Positions 6,006 to 12,231 of a DNA stretch of 12,300 bases are shown one piece after another (within the stretch, counting starts at the first letter, position 1; each line of letters opens with the position of its first letter). The notes under the pieces are model-generated. The model was not told where the DNA came from. It made no database searches and was given only the letters and a program-made list of their open reading frames with translations. The position numbers and the translations under genes were made by a program. This DNA comes from Intrasporangiaceae bacterium (GTDB taxonomy: Bacteria > Actinomycetota > Actinomycetes > Actinomycetales > Dermatophilaceae). The DNA lies in NCBI GenBank assembly GCA_012518475.1, contig JAAYSB010000186.1, forward strand, positions 1 to 12,300. The letters are read 5' to 3'.

Positions 6006-7400
6006 ATGGCCAGCACCCTCGATCTGTCCGCCCGGTTGGCGACGGCCCGGCTCCGCGACAGCCGCGGCACCTGCGCCCTCGACGTCTTCGCCGTGGCGGC
6101 GTTCGCCGTCGCGAGCGCCCTGGCGTTCGTCGTCGCCTCCGGCACGTGGATGTTCGCCGCCCGCCGGCACACCCCACCGGCCTGGCTGGTCCGCGCAGAC
6201 GAGCCGGGCCTGGCGGAGGGGGCGACCACCGCATACCTCGCCCTGGCGGTCTTCGCCTGTGCCCTGCTCATCCTTCCGGTCCTCGGTCTCGGCGGTGCGG
6301 CCGCCCGACTGGGCGCCCATGGTCGGGCCCGCCGGCTCGCGTCGCTACGGCTCGTCGGCATGATGAGCGGTGAGGTCGTCGGGATGTCCGTTGTCGAGAG
6401 CCTCGTCCAGGCCGCGATCGGCATCGTCCTCGGCGCCGGTCTCTGGCTCGCGAGCACACCGCTGCTGACGATGCTCACCTTCCAGAACCAGCGCATCGGC
6501 TTCAGCGAGCTGCTCATGCCGTGGTGGCTGTGGCTCGCGATCGCGCTCGTCGTCCTCGCCCTCGCCGCGGTCTCGACCGTCCTCGGGCTGACCCGGGTGC
6601 GGATCTCCCCGCTCGGGGTCGCCCACCAGACGACGAGTCCGGCGATGCGGGCCTGGCGGGTGCTCGCACTCGTCCTCGGCGTCGTCGCCGTGTCCAGCCT
6701 CGGCTCGATCATTCAGATGGAGGTGCGGCTCGTCGTCATCATGCTCATGTTCGCCGGGATCATGTTCTTCGCGATCGCGATGATGAACCTCTTCGCCCCC
6801 TGGGTGCTTCAGCTGCTCGCCCGGATCGGCTCCCGCACCCGTTCACCGGCCCGGCTCATCGCGATGCGCCGCATCGTCGCCGACCCGCGCTCGGCCTGGC
6901 GCAATGTGTCCGCCCTCGGCCTCATCGGGTTCATCGTCGGCCTGTTCTCGACCCTTCCGATCGGTGAGATCCACTCCAACCCGGACGAAGCGGTCATGCT
7001 CGCCGACATCCGTCAGGGCGCTCTGCTGACCTTCGGCATCGCTCTGCTCGTCGGAGCGGCCGGGACCGTGCTTACGCAGAGCTCCGACGTCGTCGACCGG
7101 GCCGACGAGCTCGTCGCGCTTGACCGGATGGGCGTGCCCCGCTCGGTCGACGCCGCCGCCCGCCGGCACCAGGTGTTCCTGCCGCTCGTCGTCACGCTCG
7201 GCACGTCGATGGCGCTCGGTGCGCTCGCTGCGCTGCCGCTCGTCGCGCAGATGGACTCGGTCTTCGCCATGGGTGTCTCGAGCCTGACGATCATCGGCTC
7301 GGTGTTCCTCGTCGCCCTCGTGCTCACCCTGCTCGCTGCCGAGTCCACCCGCCCGCTGCGAAACCGGGCGCTCGCCACGGTGGCCCGCCGCAACGACTGA
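6006..7400 (+). CDS. FtsX-like ABC transporter permease
   Basis: A 464-residue integral membrane protein with about ten hydrophobic segments, roughly at residues 27-50, 74-97, 130-150, 173-197, 217-232, 242-272, 302-320, 338-357, 390-412 and 424-445. After the second segment comes RARRLASLRLVGMMSGEV (107-124). A similar DELVALDRMGVPRS (367-380) appears in the C-terminal half. These are the cytoplasmic coupling-helix motifs of FtsX/MacB-type permeases, arranged as two repeats. Such permeases need an ATPase partner, often in antibiotic or peptide efflux or cell-envelope signalling; none is encoded in the window. It starts 3 nt after the vapC-like gene and ends in a hairpin shared with the convergent SRPBCC gene. 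The transport substrate cannot be told. Confidence 0.75.
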   Translation: MASTLDLSARLATARLRDSRGTCALDVFAVAAFAVASALAFVVASGTWMFAARRHTPPAWLVRADEPGLAEGATTAYLALAVFACALLILPVLGLGGAAARLGAHGRARRLASLRLVGMMSGEVVGMSVVESLVQAAIGIVLGAGLWLASTPLLTMLTFQNQRIGFSELLMPWWLWLAIALVVLALAAVSTVLGLTRVRISPLGVAHQTTSPAMRAWRVLALVLGVVAVSSLGSIIQMEVRLVVIMLMFAGIMFFAIAMMNLFAPWVLQLLARIGSRTRSPARLIAMRRIVADPRSAWRNVSALGLIGFIVGLFSTLPIGEIHSNPDEAVMLADIRQGALLTFGIALLVGAAGTVLTQSSDVVDRADELVALDRMGVPRSVDAAARRHQVFLPLVVTLGTSMALGALAALPLVAQMDSVFAMGVSSLTIIGSVFLVALVLTLLAAESTRPLRNRALATVARRND

Positions 7401-7420
7401 CCCATGCGTGAACGGGTCAG
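7397..7420. terminator. Short bidirectional hairpin at convergent gene ends
   Basis: CTGACCC (7397-7403) pairs perfectly with GGGTCAG (7414-7420) around a 10-nt loop. The stem contains the stop codons of both the permease gene (7398-7400) and the convergent SRPBCC gene (7417-7419). No T-tract is evident on either side, so it is at best a weak terminator, though its position between convergent genes suits one. Confidence 0.4.
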
Positions 7421-7872
7421 GACTCGGCGAGGTCCTTGAGCCGGGTGAGGGAGGCGTGCAGGCGGTCGGCCGTCGTGCGGCGAGCCCGGTCCACCCGGGT
7501 CGGGTCGGTCAGTCCGGTCCAGTCATAGGTATGCGTCACGCGGGTCATCCCGTTCGGCAACGGCTCGAGTTCCCACCGCCAGAGATGACCGGGTTGGGGC
7601 TCGCCGACCGGGGACGGCTTCCACGCGATGCGCCGACCCTCCTCGAACTCGACGACCTCGTTCTCGCGCTCCTTCGTCGGCGCGGGGGTCGACTCGGTCA
7701 GGGTCATGACGAACACATCACCGACAGCGCGCACCCGCTGCCCTTGCGCCGCGGTGGCGAGGTTGTCATTGCCGTCCCACTCCGGCTGGCGCGCCGGGTC
7801 GGCGATGAGTTCGAAGATGGTCGCGGCGTCGGCGGCGATGTCCTGGCTGGCGCTGGTCACCCGGTCGTTCAT
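7417..7872 (-). CDS. SRPBCC superfamily protein (polyketide cyclase/START-like)
   Basis: A 151-residue helix-grip protein. The N-terminal SASQDIAADAATIFELIADPARQPEWDG is the classic opening of polyketide cyclase/dehydrase-like SRPBCC proteins (a strand, then helix with IF..IADP..P.W). It is followed by alternating strands such as VVEFEEGRRIAWKP and GHLWRWELEPLPNGMTRVTHTYDWTG, and a C-terminal amphipathic helix (HASLTRLKDLAE). Such proteins bind small hydrophobic ligands; the ligand is not predictable. The ATG at 7872 is chosen for homology; a GTG five codons upstream (7887) is possible. Neither has a strong ribosome site. It is divergent from the ribokinase-like gene, with 99 nt between starts. 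Confidence 0.8.
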   Translation of the reverse strand: MNDRVTSASQDIAADAATIFELIADPARQPEWDGNDNLATAAQGQRVRAVGDVFVMTLTESTPAPTKERENEVVEFEEGRRIAWKPSPVGEPQPGHLWRWELEPLPNGMTRVTHTYDWTGLTDPTRVDRARRTTADRLHASLTRLKDLAES

Positions 7873-7906
7873 GGCTCTATTGAACACGGCCAGGCGGCTG
7901 GCGCAT

Positions 7907-7937
7907 CATGGACAAATATGGACAAATTCAGTAGGCT
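7907..7937 (+). promoter_or_regulatory. Promoter and operator-like tandem repeat ahead of the ribokinase-like gene
   Basis: TGGACA (7909-7914) and TAGGCT (7932-7937) are separated by exactly 17 nt and make a good promoter. The ten-base string ATGGACAAAT is repeated exactly in tandem (7908-7917, 7918-7927), overlapping the -35 and spacer. One helical turn between the copies would suit a repressor dimer. GGACAAATATGGAC (7910-7923) matches GGACAAATATTGAC in the iolC promoter (1935-1948) at 13 of 14 positions. The probable regulator is the second GntR protein encoded in this operon, with cross-talk from the first possible; that assignment is inference. Confidence 0.55.
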
Positions 7938-7971
7938 GACGCTTGTTCGAGATGCCGAGAGGAGCACTCAC

Positions 7972-8889
7972 ATGCCGAAGGTCGCCGTGGTTGGGAGCTA
8001 TGGAGTCGGGCTGACCATGCGGGTGCCGCGGATGCCGGTGGCCGGAGAGACGCTCTCGGGTGGAGAGTTCTCCTCCGGGCACGGCGGGAAGGGCTCGAAC
8101 CAGGCCGTGCAGGCCGCGCGCCTTGGTGCGCAGGTGGACTTCTTCACCGCCATCGGTGCCGATGACCTCGGCCGAGGCGGCCGGACGTTATGGAGCGACG
8201 AGGGCATCACCGCTCACCCGGTCGTCTTCGAGGATGTCGCGACGATGGCTGGAGTGATCCTCGTGGAGGAGTCCGGGGAGAACCGCATCGTCATCGCCGG
8301 TGGGACGCTGGACCGGCTCACAACGCAGCATCTCATGGACTTCGAGCCCGTGCTCGCTGCCGCGGACATCGTCGTCGTCTCGCTCGAGATCCCCGTCCCG
8401 GTCGCGGTCCGGGCGCTCGAGCTGGCGGCCGGCGCCGGAACCCGCACCCTCCTCAATCCCGCGCCGGCGACGGCCCTGCCCGACGAGGTCTGGAGCGCGG
8501 TCGACGTCCTCACCCCCAACGCCACCGAGGCCGCCATCCTCCTCGGCATCGACCCGAGAGCTGCCGAGACCGAGCCCGCCGACGACCTTGCCAGGCGCCT
8601 CCATGACCGGACCGGCGCCACCATCCTCCTGACGCGAGGTGGCGACGGGGTCCTCGTCTGTCACGATGGCGAGATCACTGCGGTGCCCGCGGTTCCCGCC
8701 ACGGCAGTGATCGACACGACCGGTGCCGGCGACGCCTTCACCGGCGCCGCAGCCGTGGCGATCGCCGAGGGTGCCGACCCTGTCGACGCCGCCCGCTTCG
8801 CAGCGACGGTCGGCGCCTGGGTCGTCGCGCACCACGAAGTCATTCCTGCCCTGCCCCACCGCCACGAGATCGAAGGACGACCCGCATGA
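7972..8889 (+). CDS. PfkB-family ribokinase-like sugar kinase
   Basis: A 305-residue ribokinase-like kinase. Features are GGKGSNQAVQAARLGA (38-53, ribokinase signature), LLNPAPATALPDEVW (160-174), LTPNATEA (180-187) and DTTGAGDAFTGA (248-259; catalytic base Asp254). In ribokinases the N-terminal GSxNxD motif binds the sugar hydroxyls; here the same place reads GSYGVGLTM (8-16), lacking both Asn and Asp. The sugar may therefore not be ribose; deoxyribose or another pentose or hexose is possible. The start at 7972 has GAGAGGAG (7957-7964) 7 nt upstream, so the frame's long upstream extension is not coding. It overlaps the aldolase gene by 4 nt (ATGA), indicating one operon. The family call is firm; ribokinase proper is uncertain. 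Confidence 0.85.
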   Translation: MPKVAVVGSYGVGLTMRVPRMPVAGETLSGGEFSSGHGGKGSNQAVQAARLGAQVDFFTAIGADDLGRGGRTLWSDEGITAHPVVFEDVATMAGVILVEESGENRIVIAGGTLDRLTTQHLMDFEPVLAAADIVVVSLEIPVPVAVRALELAAGAGTRTLLNPAPATALPDEVWSAVDVLTPNATEAAILLGIDPRAAETEPADDLARRLHDRTGATILLTRGGDGVLVCHDGEITAVPAVPATAVIDTTGAGDAFTGAAAVAIAEGADPVDAARFAATVGAWVVAHHEVIPALPHRHEIEGRPA

Positions 8890-9590
8890 CCCGACCATCA
8901 GACCCCGGCGAGCTGACCGGGAAGGTGCTGGCCGCATACATCCAACACACGAAGATCGCTGTTGGCACCACCCGCGAACAGATGCTCACCCACCTGCAGG
9001 AGTGCCTTGACCACGGCTTCGACGCAGCGATGGTGGCCGGCTCCTGGGTGCCGCTCGCGGCCGAGGTGCTGGCCGGGACAGACATCACCGTTGCCTCCGC
9101 CCTCGATTTCCCGACAGTAGGGGTGATGACGAGTGCAGGCAAGGCTGCCGAGGCCGCGGAACTGGTTCGGCTGGGTGCCCGCGAGCTCGACATCGGTGTC
9201 CAGGTCGGCTGGCTGAAGAGCGGGGACCACGACGCGTTCCGCGAGGACATCGCCGGAGTCGTACGCGCTGCCGGAGTCCCGGTCAAGGTGATGCTCGAGC
9301 TGCCCCTGCTCACCGACGCCGAGAAGGAGGCTGCCGTCGAGCTGGCGTGTGAGGCCGGCGCGGCGTACCTGAAGAACGCGAGCAGTGGGGCGATCGAGAC
9401 CGCCAACCCGCAGAGCATCCGCTATCTCGTCGAACGCGCGCCCGAGGGCGTCCTCGTGAAAGCCTCCGGCGGCATCACGAATCGATCCCAGGTGGTCGCG
9501 CTGCTCCAGGCCGGAGCGGCCAAGGTCGGGACGAGCGCCGGGATCGCCATCGTCACCGACACTTCGGACGACTCGACGACGAGCTACTGA
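8886..9590 (+). CDS. DeoC/LacD-family class I aldolase (deoxyribose-phosphate aldolase-like)
   Basis: A 234-residue TIM-barrel aldolase resembling DeoC, which splits 2-deoxyribose-5-phosphate into acetaldehyde and glyceraldehyde-3-phosphate. Catalytic positions are retained: Asp102 in RELDIGVQVGW, Lys163 (Schiff base) in AAYLKNASSG, and Lys192 in VLVKASGGI. KVMLELPLLTDAEKEAA and KVGTSAGIAIV fit the family. Divergent points are LKNASSG where DeoC usually has VKTSTG, and AAMVAGSWVPLA where the early cysteine-containing segment normally lies. It is therefore possibly a subfamily with another substrate. It is coupled to the preceding kinase by a 4-nt overlap, with AAGGA inside the kinase gene as ribosome site. 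Kinase plus aldolase suggests phosphorylation then retro-aldol cleavage of one sugar. Confidence 0.8.
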   Translation: MTRPSDPGELTGKVLAAYIQHTKIAVGTTREQMLTHLQECLDHGFDAAMVAGSWVPLAAEVLAGTDITVASALDFPTVGVMTSAGKAAEAAELVRLGARELDIGVQVGWLKSGDHDAFREDIAGVVRAAGVPVKVMLELPLLTDAEKEAAVELACEAGAAYLKNASSGAIETANPQSIRYLVERAPEGVLVKASGGITNRSQVVALLQAGAAKVGTSAGIAIVTDTSDDSTTSY

Positions 9591-9605
9591 CCGGTCCGCG
9601 ACCGG
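9591..9605 (+). promoter_or_regulatory. Hairpin overlapping the Shine-Dalgarno site of the second GntR gene
   Basis: CCGGTC (9591-9596) and GACCGG (9600-9605) form a perfect 6-bp stem with a CGC loop. It lies directly after the aldolase stop and covers the first two bases of the GGAGG (9604-9608) that serves the regulator at 9617. It could damp translation of the regulator relative to the enzymes. The structure is seen; the effect is inferred. Confidence 0.3.
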
Positions 9606-9616
9606 AGGAACCACCC

Positions 9617-10393
9617 ATGCCGCGCCGCCCCGTCCCAAACGTCACCACGATCGACCGCACGGTCCTCGACCCCTCGGCGCCGACACCGCTGCACGTGCAG
9701 ATCTCGGACTGGCTGCGCGGCAAGATCGACAGCGGCGCCTGGCCGGAACACTTCCGCCTCCCTCCGGAGCCGTCCCTGGCTGCCGAGCTCGGTGTTAGCC
9801 GCGGCACCCTGCGCCGCGCCATCGGTGCCCTGGTGGCCGACGGTCTGCTCACCCAGACCCCCGGCCGGGGCACCTTCGTCACGGGCACGATCGTGGAATC
9901 GCAGCTGGCGCAACGGCTCACGACCCTCAACGAAACCTTCCTCGATGCCGGCCAGCCCCTCACGACCCAGGTCATCGCCGTGGAGAAGGTGACGCTGTCA
10001 GCCCCTCTCGTGGCCCTCCTTGAGACGACCCCGCAGGTCGAGGTGCTCCGGCTGGAGAGGGTGCGCCATCTCGACGGGGTGCCCGTGGCCAGGTTGATCA
10101 ACCTCGTCCGGCTCGATGTGGCGCCCGGCCTGGAGAAGGTCGACTTCGCGACCCGGCCGCTGTTCGAGGCTCTCGAGCATGACTACGACCTCGACATCGC
10201 CAGCGCCCGGCGCAGCTTCGATGCCGTCCTCGCCGGGACGGACAACGCTGAGCTGCTCGAGGTGGACCCGGGCGCTCCGCTGCTCCACCTTGAGCAGCTG
10301 ACGCGTGCGGCCGACGGCACGCCGATCGAGTACTCCGACGTCTGGTTGCGCGCCGATCGCCTGCGCGTGACCTCCCTGCTCACCCGACACTGA
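9617..10393 (+). CDS. GntR family regulator, HutC/UTRA type (second copy)
   Basis: A 258-residue regulator. The winged helix-turn-helix covers about residues 22-90, with PLHVQISDWLRGKIDSG, PPEPSLAAELGVSRGTLRRAI (recognition helix around 59-69) and the wing DGLLTQTPGRGTFVTG. A UTRA ligand domain follows (about 97-258), with VEVLRLERVRHLDGVPVARL and TPIEYSDVWLRADRLRV. GGAGG lies 8 nt ahead of the ATG. It is the third gene of the kinase-aldolase-regulator-hydrolase operon, so it is probably an autoregulator relieved by the sugar or sugar phosphate the operon handles. It is clearly a different protein from the first GntR protein, although promoter motifs of the two clusters are similar. Confidence 0.9.
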   Translation: MPRRPVPNVTTIDRTVLDPSAPTPLHVQISDWLRGKIDSGAWPEHFRLPPEPSLAAELGVSRGTLRRAIGALVADGLLTQTPGRGTFVTGTIVESQLAQRLTTLNETFLDAGQPLTTQVIAVEKVTLSAPLVALLETTPQVEVLRLERVRHLDGVPVARLINLVRLDVAPGLEKVDFATRPLFEALEHDYDLDIASARRSFDAVLAGTDNAELLEVDPGAPLLHLEQLTRAADGTPIEYSDVWLRADRLRVTSLLTRH

Positions 10394-10430
10394 CTCGCCA
10401 TCCCGCCCCACGACCATCCAGGAGCTCGCT

Positions 10431-11399
10431 GTGACCATCCCTGTCATCATCGACACCGACACCGCGCAGGACGACTGCGTGACAATCATCGCCGGAATGA
10501 TGGACCCGGTCGCCGAGGTCCGCGCGATCACGATGGTCGCCGGCAACGTCGGGTTCGACCAGCAGGTCCGCAATGCCCATCTCACGCTCAACGCGCTCGG
10601 GATGCTCGGCGAGGTGCCGATCTTTCTCGGATGCCGACGGCCCGTGCTCGTGCCGTGGGTATCGGCGGAGAATGTCCACGGCGACGGCAGTGGGGGCCTG
10701 CGCATCGACGAGCAGGGACTGCGGACGGAGGACGAGCATGGCGTCGATGCGCTGCTGCGGCTCACTGCCGAGGCGCCGGGTGAGATCTCCATCGTCGCGA
10801 TTGGCCCGCTGACCAATCTCGCCGTCGCCGCGATCAAGGACCCGACCTTCCCCGCCCGGGTCAAGCGGCTCGTCATCATGGGCGGCTCGAACAACGGCCG
10901 CGGAAATATCACTCCGGCAGGGGAGTTCAACTTCTATGTCGACCCGCACGCGGCGCGGATCGTCTTCGAGGCCGGCTTCGACATCACCCTCGTCCCGTGG
11001 GCACCGCTCACCTTGAACGACGCGGTCTTCAAGCGCGACCAGCTCGCCGAGATCGCGTCGCTAGGAACACCATTGTCCGAGTTCTTCGGTCACGTCTGCG
11101 CCTCGACCCTGGCGTTCGACGAGTCGGTCGGCATCCCGGGCACGACCCACCCGGACTCGCTGTCCCTCACGGTGCTGCTCCATCCGGAGCTCGTCACCCG
11201 GTCCGCACGCCAGCATGTCGCGATCGAGTGCGACTCCGAGCTGACCCGCGGATACTCGGCGATCTCCTGGGGTGTCCACGGTCTCGAGCCCAACGCGGAA
11301 GTCATCGAGGCCGTCGACGGGGAGGCGTTCTATGCCTATCTCAAGGGAATTCTCGCGACGCGGACCGAGCCGAACCGGCCCTATCTGGCCCGCGGATAG
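10431..11399 (+). CDS. Inosine-uridine preferring nucleoside hydrolase family protein
   Basis: A 322-residue nucleoside N-ribohydrolase. The family hydrolyses the N-glycosidic bond to free base and pentose, using a bound Ca2+. Calcium and sugar ligands are in place: Asp8, Asp10, Asp14 and Asp15 in IIDTDTAQDD, Asn39 in AGNV, EFNFYVDPHAA (165-175), and Asp242 with His240 in TTHPDS. GPLTNLAVAA (125-134) and VIMGGS (148-153) are typical. The usual DxDPGxDD is altered to DTDTAQDD, and HGDGSGG stands for the family's HGxxGLG, so specificity may be unusual. The GTG start has AGGAG (10420-10424) 6 nt upstream. It follows the GntR gene by 37 nt and probably supplies the sugar consumed by the kinase and aldolase. 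The leaving group (purine, pyrimidine or other) cannot be told. Confidence 0.88.
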   Translation: MTIPVIIDTDTAQDDCVTIIAGMMDPVAEVRAITMVAGNVGFDQQVRNAHLTLNALGMLGEVPIFLGCRRPVLVPWVSAENVHGDGSGGLRIDEQGLRTEDEHGVDALLRLTAEAPGEISIVAIGPLTNLAVAAIKDPTFPARVKRLVIMGGSNNGRGNITPAGEFNFYVDPHAARIVFEAGFDITLVPWAPLTLNDAVFKRDQLAEIASLGTPLSEFFGHVCASTLAFDESVGIPGTTHPDSLSLTVLLHPELVTRSARQHVAIECDSELTRGYSAISWGVHGLEPNAEVIEAVDGEAFYAYLKGILATRTEPNRPYLARG

Positions 11400-11415
11400 C
11401 GCCCGACGGACGGCG

Positions 11416-11427
11416 TAGCCTGCGGGT
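11416..11427 (+). promoter_or_regulatory. Leaderless-type -10 box ahead of the VOC gene
   Basis: TAGCCT (11416-11421) lies exactly 6 nt before the ATG at 11428, and there is no Shine-Dalgarno site between. This is the spacing of actinobacterial leaderless transcripts, whose first base is the A of the start codon. No good -35 is seen. It suggests the VOC gene is not simply the last gene of the preceding operon. Confidence 0.45.
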
Positions 11428-12075
11428 ATGACCATGCGGATCTCCCGAGTCGTCGTCGCCTCACCCGATGCAGCCGCGACTGCTGCCGCCTGGGAGCGCC
11501 TCGGCGTCGCCCTTCCGGTCGAAGTCCGTGCAGCCGCCGATGGCGAACCGGCCGGGCTGGTCGAGATCGGTCTCGCGGTTCCCGATGTCGAGGCGACGGC
11601 ACGGTTGCTCGCGCGGCGGGGTCTGCAGGTCGAGGCAGACCTGGTGACCATCGAGGGGTCGCGGTGGCGCCTCATCGAGGACGCCGAGGACCCGCCCGCC
11701 GCGGACGGTCTCGCCCTGGACCAGCTCGTCGTGGCCGCCGCCGACGCGACGCGCGCGGTCGCCGACTACGGTGCTCGGCTCGGACTCGACCTGCGACTCG
11801 ACCGGGACACCGACTTCGGCTTCCGCGGGCTCTTCTTCCGGTGCGGTGATGCGGTCGTCGAGGTCACCGTGTCGAGCGGAGCAGCGCTGCGGTCCGACAC
11901 CTTCGCCGGGTTGGCCTGGCGATGCAGGGATCTGGCTGCCGAGCGGGCCCGGCTGCTGGCTTCCAGGACCCAGATGTCCGAGATCAGAGTCGGACGCAAG
12001 CCGGGCACCGTCGTCGCCACCGTGCGTGCCCCGGACCTGCAAGTGCCGACGCTGCTCATCGGTCCCGCGGACTGA
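11428..12075 (+). CDS. VOC (glyoxalase/bleomycin-resistance fold) superfamily protein, two domains
   Basis: A 215-residue protein with two tandem vicinal-oxygen-chelate halves. The first (about residues 4-84) contains RISRVVVASPDAAATAAAWERLG and LVEIGLAVPDVEATARLLARRGLQVEA. The second (about 95-212) contains LALDQLVVAAADATRAVADYGARLGLDL, GLFFRCGDAVVEVTVSS and FAGLAWRCRDLAAERARL. The metal-binding His/Glu positions usual in glyoxalases are not obvious, so it may be a non-metal binding or distant member. The enzymatic role is unknown. An alternative ATG two codons later is possible, but the leaderless spacing favours 11428. It ends inside a strong hairpin. Confidence 0.75.
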   Translation: MTMRISRVVVASPDAAATAAAWERLGVALPVEVRAAADGEPAGLVEIGLAVPDVEATARLLARRGLQVEADLVTIEGSRWRLIEDAEDPPAADGLALDQLVVAAADATRAVADYGARLGLDLRLDRDTDFGFRGLFFRCGDAVVEVTVSSGAALRSDTFAGLAWRCRDLAAERARLLASRTQMSEIRVGRKPGTVVATVRAPDLQVPTLLIGPAD

Positions 12076-12084
12076 CCGCGGGAC
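12062..12084 (+). terminator. Terminator-like hairpin at the end of the VOC gene
   Basis: GTCCCGCGG (12062-12070) pairs with CCGCGGGAC (12076-12084), 9 perfect base pairs around the 5-nt loop ACTGA, which contains the stop codon TGA (12073-12075). Only a weak T-containing stretch (GGTGTTCTCC) follows, as is common in high-G+C actinobacteria. It separates the VOC gene from the structured leader downstream. Confidence 0.55.
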
Positions 12085-12118
12085 GGTGTTCTCCCAGGTC
12101 GGGACATTGGACACCCCC

Positions 12119-12194
12119 TAGCCTGCAAGGGCGAGTGAAACCACTGCCCAGTTGCACGACCGACCGGTCGTGACCGGGGGCTCGCCCTGGGCAG
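12119..12194 (+). promoter_or_regulatory. Structured 5' leader with H-type pseudoknot, possible riboswitch of unassigned class
   Basis: TAGCCT (12119-12124) is a -10 candidate that would start the RNA at about the GGG at 12129-12131. GGGCGAG (12129-12135) pairs with CTCGCCC (12181-12187). CTGCCCA (12144-12150), lying inside that helix, pairs with TGGGCAG (12188-12194) immediately outside it. The two 7-bp helices share a continuous 3' strand and so form a classic H-type pseudoknot. A third hairpin, CACGACC/GGTCGTG (12155-12161/12166-12172) with loop GACC, sits between. The connecting loop is TGAAACCA. The ribosome site AAGGAG (12220-12225) follows 25 nt later. I do not recognise the class; it does not look like the c-di-AMP, TPP or cobalamin elements I know. 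Confidence 0.5.
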
Positions 12195-12231
12195 CGATCG
12201 CCGCTGTCCCCTTTTCCGCAAGGAGATGCAC

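Noticed and set aside
7408..7971. Upstream extension of the ribokinase-like frame over the SRPBCC gene
   Set aside because: It overlaps the convincing SRPBCC gene on the other strand and the promoter; GAGAGGAG and homology place the start at 7972.
12101..12113. GGGACATTGGACA as a third copy of the GGACAAAT operator
   Set aside because: Only short GGACA half matches; the AT-rich core shared by the other sites is missing.
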